Shown here: in pieces, positions 15,227-23,103 of the stretch | Layout: the number at the start of each line of letters is the position of its first letter | Numbering within the stretch: position 1 is the stretch's first letter | Assembly: GCA_900553595.1 (NCBI GenBank) | Contig: USEC01000002.1 | Location: 21,105-85,104, forward strand | Source: an uncultured Prevotella sp. | GTDB taxonomy: Bacteria > Bacteroidota > Bacteroidia > Bacteroidales > Bacteroidaceae | DNA: 64,000 nucleotides | Direction: 5' to 3' | Translations under genes and position numbers: made by a program | The notes under the pieces: model-generated | Told to the model about the DNA's origin: nothing | Seen by the model: the letters and a program-made list of their open reading frames with translations, nothing else | Databases searched by the model: none

Positions 15227-15607
15227 ATGGAACAGACCTTCCAGAATATTCTTGCTTGGCGGAAATCTTATGAATTTGTGTTGAATGTATATGAATGCAC
15301 AAAAGCATTTCCTGCTTCTGAAAAATACGGACTTGTGTCGCAGTTTCAAAGGGCAGCGGTTTCCATAATAGCGAATATAGCTGAAGGCTATAAAAAACTT
15401 GGTAAGGCAGACAAATTGCGTTTCATGAACATAGCACAAGGCAGTATGGAGGAATGCCGGTGTTATGTCATACTCTCGAAAGACCTGGGCTACATAGACA
15501 ATGATGTCTATTCCCGTCTTTGGGCACAAGTGGAAGAGGCGAGCAAACTGCTCAATGGTTATTGTAAAGCTATCGCAAATACAAACTTCAGCAACTCTAT
15601 GGAGTAG
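15227..15607 (+). CDS. Four-helix-bundle protein of the 23S rRNA intervening-sequence (S23/bAvd-like) family
   Basis: 126 residues, all helical in pattern, with family landmarks NILAWRKSYEFVLNVYE, GLVSQFQRAAVSIIANIAEGY and SMEECRCYVILSKDLGYI. The family includes proteins encoded in 23S rRNA intervening sequences and Avd, the accessory protein of diversity-generating retroelements. No reverse transcriptase or variable repeat is nearby. The gene is visibly more AT-rich than etfA and the dehydrogenase on either side. It is bracketed by GAAGTTA-rich inverted repeats and interrupts an otherwise tight operon, all of which suggests insertion as a mobile cassette. Its function is unknown. Confidence 0.85.
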   Translation: MEQTFQNILAWRKSYEFVLNVYECTKAFPASEKYGLVSQFQRAAVSIIANIAEGYKKLGKADKLRFMNIAQGSMEECRCYVILSKDLGYIDNDVYSRLWAQVEEASKLLNGYCKAIANTNFSNSME

Positions 15608-15660
15608 AAAAGCATTTGGCTTAACTTCTGACTCCTTAACTTCTTAACTCCTCAAAAGAA
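15608..15660 (+). repeat. Right flanking repeat of the four-helix-bundle insertion
   Basis: TGGCTTAACTTCTGACTCC then TTAACTTCTTAACTCC is the inverted partner of 15184-15226. Transcription from the etf promoter would place both arms in one mRNA, where they could pair and loop out the inserted gene. Confidence 0.7.
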
Positions 15661-15667
15661 TAAAAAA

Positions 15668-17374
15668 ATGGCAAACTATTATACAGACCACCCGGAATAT
15701 GATTTCTATTTGAATCATCCGGAGATGAAGCGAGTTGTTGAACTCAAGGAGCGCAACTTCGCAGACAAGGAAAAATATGAGGATGCTCCAGTCGATTTCG
15801 AGGACGCAATAGAGAACTATAAGCGTGTACTCGAAATTACCGGCGACATAGCAGCCAACATTATCGAGCCGAATTCAGAGGATGTCGATCTCGAAGGACC
15901 GCACCTCGTGGACGGACGCATGCACTACGCATCGAAGACATACGAGAACCTTGACGCCACACGAAAGGCTGGACTCTGGGGTATCTCGATGCCGCGCCGT
16001 TACAACGGACTCAACATGCCCATCACACCATACTCCATGGCTTCCGAAATCGTGTCGTGTGCCGACGCCGGTTTCCAGAACATCTGGTCGTTGCAGGACT
16101 GCATCGAGACTCTATACGAGTTCGGTTCGGAAGAGCAGCGGCAGAAGTACATCCCGCGTGTATGTGCCGGCGAGACAATGTCGATGGACCTTACAGAACC
16201 CGATGCAGGTTCCGACTTGCAGCGAGTGATGCTCAAAGCCACACAGGACGAGGACGGAACATGGCGTCTTAACGGCGTGAAACGCTTCATTACCAATGGC
16301 GACAGCGACATACACCTCGTGCTTGCACGTTCGGAAGAGGGTACACACGACGGTCGCGGACTCTCCATGTTTATCTACGACAAGCGTGACGGCGGCGTGA
16401 CAGTGCGCCACATAGAGCACAAACTCGGCATACACGGTTCGCCGACTTGCGAGCTTGTGTATAAGAACGCAAAGGCAGAACTCTGCGGAAGCACCCGTCT
16501 CGGACTCATCAAGTATGTCATGGCACTCATGAACGGCGCACGTCTGGGCATCGCAGCACAGTCGGTAGGTGTGAGCCAGGCCGCTTACGACGAGGCTCTC
16601 TCGTACGCAAAGGACCGTAAGCAGTTCGACACCGCCATCGTGAAGTTCCCCGCTGTCTATGACATGATAAGCCGCATCAAGGCAAAACTCGATGCCGGCC
16701 GCTCCATACTCTACCAGACCGCACGTTATGTAGATATATACAAGGCTCTTGAGGACATCTCACGCGAGCGCAAGCTCACTCCCGAAGAGCGTCAGGAATT
16801 GAAGACCTACTCACGTCTTGCCGATGCCTTCACTCCGCTTGCAAAGGGTATGAACTCCGAATATGCCAACCAGAACGCCTACGACGCAATACAGGTGCAC
16901 GGCGGTTCGGGCTTCATCATGGAGTACAAGTGCCAGCGTCTCTATCGCGACGCACGCATCTTCTCCATCTACGAAGGCACGACACAGCTCCAGGTGGTGG
17001 CTGCCATCCGCTACATCACCAACGGAACTTACCTCAGCATCATCAAGGAAATGCTCCAGAAGGAGGTTGCCGAGGAACTGCAGCCGCTGAAGGTGCGTGT
17101 GGAAGAGATGGTGAAACTCTACGAGCAGGCCCTCAACTATGTGAAAGAGGGTCAGGACCAGGAGATGCAGGACTTCCTTGCACGCCGTCTCTACAACATC
17201 ACTGCCGAGACAATCATGTCGCTCCTCATCCTCGAGGACGCAACACGCGCTCCGGAACTCTTCGCAAAGAGTGCCAATGTGTATGTGCGCTACGCACAGG
17301 CCAACGTGCTCTGCGACCACAGCTACATCATGAATTTCATCAAGGAAGACCTTCAGAGCTTCCGCGCCGAGTAA
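15668..17374 (+). CDS. Acyl-CoA dehydrogenase
   Basis: 568 residues, longer than the classical 380-residue enzymes by a C-terminal helical extension (from about residue 440). FAD- and substrate-binding motifs include MDLTEPDAGSDLQ and RFITNGDSDIH. The catalytic base is expected at Glu in IYEGTTQLQVVAAIRY, as in medium-chain enzymes. It oxidises an acyl-CoA to the 2-enoyl-CoA and passes electrons to Etf. Being in the same operon as etfBA supports this. The acyl chain specificity is not readable. In Bacteroidales this gene usually directly follows etfA. Here a four-helix-bundle cassette lies between them. A hairpin follows at 17399-17434. Confidence 0.93.
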   Translation: MANYYTDHPEYDFYLNHPEMKRVVELKERNFADKEKYEDAPVDFEDAIENYKRVLEITGDIAANIIEPNSEDVDLEGPHLVDGRMHYASKTYENLDATRKAGLWGISMPRRYNGLNMPITPYSMASEIVSCADAGFQNIWSLQDCIETLYEFGSEEQRQKYIPRVCAGETMSMDLTEPDAGSDLQRVMLKATQDEDGTWRLNGVKRFITNGDSDIHLVLARSEEGTHDGRGLSMFIYDKRDGGVTVRHIEHKLGIHGSPTCELVYKNAKAELCGSTRLGLIKYVMALMNGARLGIAAQSVGVSQAAYDEALSYAKDRKQFDTAIVKFPAVYDMISRIKAKLDAGRSILYQTARYVDIYKALEDISRERKLTPEERQELKTYSRLADAFTPLAKGMNSEYANQNAYDAIQVHGGSGFIMEYKCQRLYRDARIFSIYEGTTQLQVVAAIRYITNGTYLSIIKEMLQKEVAEELQPLKVRVEEMVKLYEQALNYVKEGQDQEMQDFLARRLYNITAETIMSLLILEDATRAPELFAKSANVYVRYAQANVLCDHSYIMNFIKEDLQSFRAE

Positions 17375-17398
17375 TCTTAGGATTGCAAGGATACGATA

Positions 17399-17434
17399 AG
17401 ACGGGATGTGCGGCTACTGCCGCGCATCCCGTCT
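17399..17434 (+). terminator. Strong hairpin after the acyl-CoA dehydrogenase gene
   Basis: A 15-bp stem (AGACGGGATGTGCGG / CCGCGCATCCCGTCT) with a 6-base loop, containing one G-T pair. There is no T-run after it (AAGATATAAA), so read-through into the FMN-binding gene 26 bases downstream is possible. It may act as an attenuator or an mRNA stabiliser. Confidence 0.55.
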
Positions 17435-17459
17435 AAGATATAAAACATACAGGAAACAC

Positions 17460-17927
17460 ATGAAAGGAAACATTTACGCAGCGTTCTTCTTTGCCGCCGC
17501 AATGACATTCGCCGCAACAACGGTTGATGCCAAACCGCTGGGGACGATGCGCAACGGCAGCAATGAGACATGCTCCGCAACAGCCGGACACAGGCCGGCA
17601 GACAAAAAGAAAGGGATAACGAAAAAAGGCACAACCACTATCGTCAGCACAAGAGGCGTGGTGAAGGGAGTGAAAGGCTTCGCCGGCGACACGCCGGTAA
17701 AGATATACATTGAGAAAGGCCGGATAACAAGGATTGAACCGCAGCCCAATCAGGAGACACCGAGCGTATTCGCCCGTGCCGAAGCCTTGCTCAGAAGATT
17801 CATAGGCAAAAGCGTCGGCGAGGCGCAGAGCATGAGGGTGGATGCCGTAAGCGGTGCCACCTGTTCCTCAAAGGCACTCGTCCAGACCGTCAAGGGCGGT
17901 CTGAAATACTACGAGGACAACCGGTGA
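17460..17927 (+). CDS. Small exported FMN-binding domain protein
   Basis: 155 residues from ATG at 17460. An upstream in-frame start at 17406 would lie inside the preceding hairpin and lack a signal peptide. A signal peptide (about residues 1-24, ending TVDA-KP) is followed by a charged linker and then an FMN_bind domain at about 65-155. That domain ends in the motif DAVSGATCSSKAL. In this family the Thr of SGAT is flavinylated by ApbE with FMN, as in NqrC and RnfG. It is therefore probably an exported, covalently flavinylated electron carrier. Its position behind etfBA and the acyl-CoA dehydrogenase suggests a redox link, though the hairpin at 17399-17434 may uncouple expression. Confidence 0.8.
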   Translation: MKGNIYAAFFFAAAMTFAATTVDAKPLGTMRNGSNETCSATAGHRPADKKKGITKKGTTTIVSTRGVVKGVKGFAGDTPVKIYIEKGRITRIEPQPNQETPSVFARAEALLRRFIGKSVGEAQSMRVDAVSGATCSSKALVQTVKGGLKYYEDNR

Positions 17928-17990
17928 CACGTCCCGGCACACCATGATAAGGACGGAGACACATCTTTCCTCCGTCGTCTGCATATACGG

Positions 17991-18023
17991 AAAAGGCCCG
18001 CTTCACATACGGAAGCGAGCCTT
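17991..18023. terminator. Bidirectional terminator between the FMN-binding gene and the peptidase gene
   Basis: AAAGGC-c-CGCTTC pairs with GAAGCG-a-GCCTTT across a 7-base loop. The two genes converge here, so it can serve both. Confidence 0.75.
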
Positions 18024-18054
18024 TCTTGCGTTTATGCCGATGGCAGTGCCGTCA

Positions 18055-19461
18055 TCAATCGTCCACAGAGAAGAGTGGGTCTTCGGGCATAACCATTATA
18101 GGTTTCTGCTCGAACTGCTTCATTATGTCCTGCGGCACATACTGCTTGTTCACAACGAGGCGGAAGGTGTATTCGCGGAACCAGCGGTCGGTCATGATGA
18201 GGCAGCCTCCCTGTCCGTGGTTCGGACCCCAGCTGTTCTCCACTTTCCACTTCACTGCCTTGCCGTCGGCGTCGATATCTACGGCAGAGAGTGTCATGGC
18301 GTGTGTCGAACCGCTGTCGAATGTGGCGATGCGCTGTGCCTTGTCCATGCCGAATGTGGTGCCGAAGAGCGATGCGTAGTCGTAGTTCTCGGTGTCGAGG
18401 TAGCCGCGCTCGCGGTCGAGCTGCTTGCCCACGTCATACGAACTGTACATCTTGCGTCCGTCCTTGAGCGATGCCATTGCGAGCTGTTCTATCTCGTCCA
18501 TGGGCAGGTTGAGGTATTTCCAGTTCTGTCCGTCGTAGGTGTGGCGGTCGTACTCCACCTCGTATGTCTTGTGATACGGGCGGCGCGGGTCGTTCATCAC
18601 CATGATGAATGAGCCGCTGAGCGGTTCGCCGACGGTGGCTTTGAAGAATTCCTTCGGTGTGTAGCGGCGTGCTTCGCCCACTGTCTTGCCGTCCTTGTTG
18701 CGGAAGGCGTAGGTGAATTCCTTCACGGGTTCGCCCAGTGTAAGGCAGAGCATGCGATATACGGTGGAGAGCATTTCTGTCTTGCGTGCCTTTATGGCTG
18801 CCGGTTTCTTGCCGTCGGCTGCCATCTGGCGGAGTTCCAGTCCGAACTCGCGCAGCTTCGATGATATCATCGACGACATCTTGGCGGAGTTTTCTGCCGA
18901 GAATGTCTCTGGCTGTACGCTCTTCGGTACGAGACCGTACTTGTCGGCGAGGTCGCTCACGCCGCAGAATGTGCCGCCGTCGTTGAGCGGATTCTTGAAG
19001 AAGAACTGCACACGGGTGTCGTCCATGGGCTTCTTGGCAGTGTCGATGACGCCCTGAAGCATGAGGTTTGCCTTCTCGAGCTGGTCGTAGAAGAAGAGGT
19101 AGTCATGTGAATACTCCACGGCGAGTGTGTCGGCGTGCTGCTTGGCGAAGTTGGCACGCAGCACGTTGAAGCCTGAGAACATCCAGCAACGGCCCGAACT
19201 CTTCTGGTCGTGGATGCTCTGTTTGGGGGTTTCTGTACTGAAGTGTGTGTCGATTGCGCCTTGGTTGGCGAAGTTCTTTGCCAGATTGTCAATCTTGTTT
19301 GAGGCAAGTGCGTTGAAGATTGCCTTGCTTGCCGGAGCCGACTGTTGTGTCTTCTCCATCTGCTGGAGCATTGCGGCAGAGATTCCGCCGCCTTCTGTCT
19401 GTGCGCAAACTGCTGATGTGAGCACGAGAGCGAGGCTTAAAGCCATTGTTTTCTTGTTCAT
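18055..19461 (-). CDS. Exported C1B papain-like peptidase (bleomycin hydrolase / aminopeptidase C family)
   Basis: 468 residues. The catalytic triad is visible: Cys92 in SSGRCWMFS, His in GSTHAMTL and Asn in VENSWGPNHG. The C1B family is typically a cytosolic hexameric aminopeptidase. This protein instead has a signal peptide (MNKKTMALSLALVLTSAVCA-QT), which predicts periplasmic or surface location. Exported relatives are widespread in Bacteroidales. The length fits the family (about 450) plus the signal. The C-terminal end (…PLFSVDD) does not match the usual self-processing tail of bleomycin hydrolase in an obvious way. It has its own promoter (-7 box at 19596-19603). Confidence 0.9.
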   Translation of the reverse strand: MNKKTMALSLALVLTSAVCAQTEGGGISAAMLQQMEKTQQSAPASKAIFNALASNKIDNLAKNFANQGAIDTHFSTETPKQSIHDQKSSGRCWMFSGFNVLRANFAKQHADTLAVEYSHDYLFFYDQLEKANLMLQGVIDTAKKPMDDTRVQFFFKNPLNDGGTFCGVSDLADKYGLVPKSVQPETFSAENSAKMSSMISSKLREFGLELRQMAADGKKPAAIKARKTEMLSTVYRMLCLTLGEPVKEFTYAFRNKDGKTVGEARRYTPKEFFKATVGEPLSGSFIMVMNDPRRPYHKTYEVEYDRHTYDGQNWKYLNLPMDEIEQLAMASLKDGRKMYSSYDVGKQLDRERGYLDTENYDYASLFGTTFGMDKAQRIATFDSGSTHAMTLSAVDIDADGKAVKWKVENSWGPNHGQGGCLIMTDRWFREYTFRLVVNKQYVPQDIMKQFEQKPIMVMPEDPLFSVDD

Positions 19462-19595
19462 ATATCCTTGGTTTTCTTGTTGATTATGTCATTGTCGATG
19501 GTTTCGCATGCCTCACGGCTTGCTGTCAGGCACGCCGCCGATGTGCGTAACTTCTGTTCTTGTGAACTGTTGCTGACTGTTGTTTTTCAAAGCCA

Positions 19596-19603
19596 CAAAG
19601 ATA
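19596..19603 (-). promoter_or_regulatory. -7 box for the C1B peptidase gene
   Basis: The minus strand reads TATCTTTG, 135 bases upstream of the ATG. The 306-base gap 19462-19767 also contains the repeat array at 19688-19756 and nothing else that I recognise. Confidence 0.45.
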
Positions 19604-19687
19604 GGCTAAATTATTGGTAACGGCAAGAAAAAGGCGCAATAAAATGTGCTTTGCAAGAAGAAAGTTTGTGTATTGCATATTCCCGAC

Positions 19688-19756
19688 TTTTCAAACAAGG
19701 CTTCTTTACAACGCAAACAAGGCTTCCTTGCGATGCAAAGAAGCCTTGTTTTGAAA
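19688..19756. repeat. 22-bp-period repeat array (two reverse, one forward unit)
   Basis: It starts TTTTCAAACAAGG, the terminal sequence shared with the arrays at 12.8 and 53.0 kb. Two reverse units (CAAACAAGGCTTC) are followed by a strand switch and AAAGAAGCCTTGTTTTG. It directly follows the AraC gene stop on the minus strand, so it could also act as its transcription end. Confidence 0.85.
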
Positions 19757-19767
19757 GTGTGCAAATG

Positions 19768-20637
19768 CTATTTGTTGCGTTTGTCGTTGTCGGTGTGTTT
19801 TGTCTTCAGTATCTGACGCTTGGTCATCACGCCTTCGGCATACTCCTTGGGCGGCATTCCGCGGTTGTTCTTGAAGCAGCGGTTGAAGTAAGGCACATTG
19901 TTGAATCCCACCATGTAGCACACCTCTGTCACGCTGAAGTTGTTTTGGCTCAGGAGGTTGCATGCGCGGTCCACACGCAGTTTGTTGAGGTATGTTATGT
20001 AGGTCTGTCCTGTCGTCTTCTTGAAGAAGGTGCAGAACGACGAGCGGTTCATGCCCACATGGTCGGCCACCATGTCGATTGTGATGGTGCGTGCATAGTT
20101 GTTGGTGGTGAAGAGGCGCACCTTGTTGAGGCGTTCCGAGGCGCGGTCGGTCTCCGAAGCCCGTCCCACAACGAACGTTGAGTCGATGTTTTCCTCTATT
20201 TTCAGGATGAGGCGCATGACGAAAGGCAGATACTCGCTCGGCTTTTCTTCGCGCATCTTGAGTATGTAATCAGCTATGACTGCGTCGGTGGCAGGGTCGA
20301 ACGAGGTGCCCGACGACACTGTCTTCAGGTGCTCTATGCGCTCTGTGAATTCGGGGAACGCACTCGACCAGCGGTCGAGCAGCTCCGTGCGGAAGGAGAG
20401 TGTTATGTGGTTCACCATACCTTTGTCGTCGGTATAATCCTTGTCGAAATCCCAGAAATGTGGTATATGTGGCGGGATAAACACCAGATCGCCATCGCCG
20501 AACTCCATCACGGAGTCGCCTATGGTGCGTTTGCCCTTACCCTTTACGATGTAGGTAAGCTCCCAGGTGTCCTGCTTGTGCAGGGGATACTGTTCAGAAG
20601 GCAAATAATGTGCGTCATCAAATTTGTAAAGATCCAT
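19768..20637 (-). CDS. AraC-family transcriptional regulator with N-terminal cupin sensor
   Basis: 289 residues. Residues about 15-100 form a cupin-like beta region (HKQDTWELTYIVKGKGKRTIGD, LVFIPPHIPHFWDFDKDY), the usual ligand-sensing part. Residues about 185-280 carry two helix-turn-helix motifs of the AraC type (TIDMVADHVGMNRSSFCTFF and SVTEVCYMVGFNNVPYFNRCFKNNRGMPPKEY). It is probably a DNA-binding regulator responding to a small molecule, often a sugar. No obvious target adjoins it: the peptidase gene downstream on the same strand has its own promoter, and the ATPase gene at 21200 diverges. Confidence 0.92.
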   Translation of the reverse strand: MDLYKFDDAHYLPSEQYPLHKQDTWELTYIVKGKGKRTIGDSVMEFGDGDLVFIPPHIPHFWDFDKDYTDDKGMVNHITLSFRTELLDRWSSAFPEFTERIEHLKTVSSGTSFDPATDAVIADYILKMREEKPSEYLPFVMRLILKIEENIDSTFVVGRASETDRASERLNKVRLFTTNNYARTITIDMVADHVGMNRSSFCTFFKKTTGQTYITYLNKLRVDRACNLLSQNNFSVTEVCYMVGFNNVPYFNRCFKNNRGMPPKEYAEGVMTKRQILKTKHTDNDKRNK

Positions 20638-21199
20638 AATAATAAAACTAATATTAGTGATGTTTCAGGCAACGGCGTATCTTGCGCCATGTGGCAACGA
20701 AAATCACATCGAACCACTCTTTGCCGCTTTTCTGTTGCAAATATACGACTAATTATTGTAAAATGCTCGCTTTTAACAATAATAAATTTTATTTATCATT
20801 ACAAAAACATTTGCAAACACTGCATTATGACGGAAAAAGCAAACTGTGGTTTACAAAACAACACGTTTCTTTTGCGGCGCAGATACATTATGACAGGCAA
20901 TCATTATATTTGCAACAGCAACCGTATTGAGGTGTTTTTTGTATATTTACTGAATTTTCCAAAACTTTCGGGGCGTCGCTCTGTGTACGGACGCACTGAT
21001 GACATTTTAATGTAGGTGGCTTCGTGTCGTCTGTGTTCAGCTTTTTATCGCCATTTGTGTCAAAAAGAACTACAATAAGGCAAAAAACCGTTGCATGAAA
21101 GCAGGTTATTGGAAAGAAATTGATATTTTTGCAGAAGATAACCTGCACTCGGCAATTCGAGGGCAGACCTAAGCAAAATCTAATGAAAACGATACAGTT
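20638..21199. other. Divergent intergenic region with three candidate promoters
   Basis: There is no gene here. The minus-strand box TATATTTG at 20738-20745 fits the AraC gene. Plus-strand boxes are TATATTTG at 20905-20912 and TATTTTTG at 21124-21131. The latter lies 68 bases before the ATPase gene and is its likeliest promoter. The box at 20905 would give a leader of nearly 290 bases or an unannotated transcript. Confidence 0.4.
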
Positions 21200-22027
21200 A
21201 TGAAATACGCCGAATACATAAAACAGATAGAGATAGAATCGCTCTGGAGCGGGAAGAAGCACATCGTGTGGAACCTTGACAGAAGGGTGAACATCCTGAG
21301 CGGTATCAACGGAGTGGGCAAAAGCACCATCCTCAACAAGGTGGTGAAGGGGCTTTCGGCAGGAGGCGAGTTTCCGAGCCATCTGCTCAAGGGCGTGCGT
21401 CTGCAGGTGTCGCCCGAAGAGGCCAAGTGGATAAGGTATGATGTGATACGCTCGTTCGACCGCCCGCTGCTCAATGTCGATGCTGTGGGCAAGTTCAACG
21501 CCAACCTTTCCGACCTTGCAACAGAACTCGATTTCCAACTCTTCTTTCTTCAACGTAAGTATCTCGACTATCAGGTGAACATAGGCAACCGCATCATTGA
21601 AACTCTGCAAAGCGGAGAACCCGACGCGGCATTGCGTGCTCAGGAAATATCCAAGCCCAAACAGCGATTCCAGGACCTCATCGACGACCTCTTCAAGGAA
21701 ACGGGAAAGAAGATAGTGCGCACGGAAAACGAGATACGCTTCGCACAGATAGGGGAGACACTCACTCCCTATCAGCTGTCGAGTGGCGAGAAACAGATGC
21801 TCGCCATACTCCTTACCGTGCTCGTGGAAGACGGGCGCAACTACGTCCTCTTCATGGACGAGCCGGAAGTGAGCCTGCACATCGACTGGCAGGAACGGCT
21901 CATAGACCTCATTCTCGAACTCAACCCCAATGTGCAGATAATCCTCACCACACACAGTCCGGCGGTGATAATGAACGGATGGGCTGACCATGTGACAGAA
22001 GTCACCGACATCACCGACAACAACTGA
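21200..22027 (+). CDS. AAA/ABC-type ATPase, AriA-like partner of a DUF4435 protein
   Basis: 275 residues. The P-loop is GINGVGKST (Lys41), the ABC signature is LSSGEKQML (about 193-201), Walker B is VLFMDEPEVSLH, and the switch His is in ILTTHSPAVI. This is the AAA_15/AAA_21 ATPase type found in OLD, Gabija-like and PARIS systems. It is followed after only 5 bases by a DUF4435 gene, the same two-gene order as ariA-ariB of PARIS, where the ATPase senses phage anti-restriction proteins and releases the toprim effector. Here the ATPase is compact, with a short insertion between Walker A and the signature. A chromosomal function unrelated to phage cannot be excluded. Base composition is like its neighbours. 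Confidence 0.8.
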   Translation: MKYAEYIKQIEIESLWSGKKHIVWNLDRRVNILSGINGVGKSTILNKVVKGLSAGGEFPSHLLKGVRLQVSPEEAKWIRYDVIRSFDRPLLNVDAVGKFNANLSDLATELDFQLFFLQRKYLDYQVNIGNRIIETLQSGEPDAALRAQEISKPKQRFQDLIDDLFKETGKKIVRTENEIRFAQIGETLTPYQLSSGEKQMLAILLTVLVEDGRNYVLFMDEPEVSLHIDWQERLIDLILELNPNVQIILTTHSPAVIMNGWADHVTEVTDITDNN

Positions 22028-22032
22028 ACGAC

Positions 22033-23103
22033 ATGGGCAGACGACTCACCGACAACGTAACGTCGAAATACATAGAGGCGGCCAATCGGCTGAACTCGCG
22101 GCAGGCACGGAGGAAAATTGTGGCGTATGTGGAAAGCTACGACGACATCTTCTTCTGGCGCACCATCCTTGGACGCTTCGAGGACCAGACGCGCTACTTT
22201 GAAATAATGCTCCCCACACGGGCCAACCATCTGGAACGCGGCAAGAAGGCCGCGATAATGAGCCTTATAAACGGAGGAAAGACGGGAAGGGACATGATTG
22301 CGTGCGTGGATGCCGACTACGACTTCCTCATACAGGGCTGCACGCCCACATCGAAAGCCATCCTCGGCAACCCGTTCGTGTTCCACACCTATGCCTACGC
22401 CATAGAGAACATGCAGTGTTATGCGCCGACCCTGCACGACATCTGCGTGGCGGTGACGCTCAACGACGACCGCACGGTGTTCGACTTCGAGGATTTTCTG
22501 CGCGAATTTTCATTGGCCATATTCCCACTCTTCGTGTGGAATATATGGTTCTACCGCTCGCCACGCTACACACAGTTCACCATTACCGACTTCCTGCGCT
22601 GCATATCGCTCAGCCACTTCAATCTGGATCACCCCGAAGTGTCGCTCGCATCGCTGAGGCAAAAAGTGGCGAAAAAGGTGCGGATGCTGCAACGCAGCAA
22701 CCCGAACGCAAAGGAAAGCTACCTGAAAGTGAAGGACGACATAAAAAACCTGGGCGTGGATCCCGCCGAGACCTACATGTACATACAGGGACATCACCTC
22801 TTCGACAGCGTCGTTTCGCCCATCATGAAGCAAGTGTGCCAGCGGCTCATACGCTCGCGGCAGACCGAGATTTCGCGCCAGAGCATACACAGCGAACAGT
22901 GCCGCAACGAACTGTCGTGCTACACATCGAGCATATCCGACGCCGACTTCATGCTGAAGAAAAGCGTGGGCTACCTCACATCGGCGCAGTGCCGGAGCAT
23001 CATGGCCGACCTGCAACGCTACATCGACGGCACGAAAGGCACGGGTCAGTTGGCAGAATCGTCGCCGGCAGTGATGCCTTCGCTCTCGCAAAGCATGCCA
23101 TAG
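22033..23103 (+). CDS. DUF4435 (TOPRIM-like) protein, AriB-like
   Basis: 356 residues. Toprim-like acidic motifs are present: Glu34 in VAYVESYDDIFFW and Asp93/Asp95/Asp97 in CVDADYDF. The remainder is a helical C-terminal region rich in aromatic residues (FPLFVWNIWFYRSP). DUF4435 proteins pair with AAA ATPases. In PARIS, AriB is a toprim nuclease that cleaves host tRNA once freed from AriA. The pairing and 5-base spacing imply joint translation with the upstream ATPase. The last 58 bases overlap the convergent gene ending at 23046, so both 3' ends are antisense to each other. That this is an active defence system is inference from architecture. Confidence 0.8.
   Translation: MGRRLTDNVTSKYIEAANRLNSRQARRKIVAYVESYDDIFFWRTILGRFEDQTRYFEIMLPTRANHLERGKKAAIMSLINGGKTGRDMIACVDADYDFLIQGCTPTSKAILGNPFVFHTYAYAIENMQCYAPTLHDICVAVTLNDDRTVFDFEDFLREFSLAIFPLFVWNIWFYRSPRYTQFTITDFLRCISLSHFNLDHPEVSLASLRQKVAKKVRMLQRSNPNAKESYLKVKDDIKNLGVDPAETYMYIQGHHLFDSVVSPIMKQVCQRLIRSRQTEISRQSIHSEQCRNELSCYTSSISDADFMLKKSVGYLTSAQCRSIMADLQRYIDGTKGTGQLAESSPAVMPSLSQSMP

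Noticed and set aside
15227..15607. Diversity-generating retroelement (because of the Avd-like protein)
   Set aside because: No reverse transcriptase, template repeat or variable repeat occurs nearby; the protein family alone is not evidence for one.
20329..21015. 228-codon plus-strand frame upstream of the ATPase gene
   Set aside because: Half of it is antisense to the AraC gene, and the rest runs through AT-rich promoter DNA without protein-like character.
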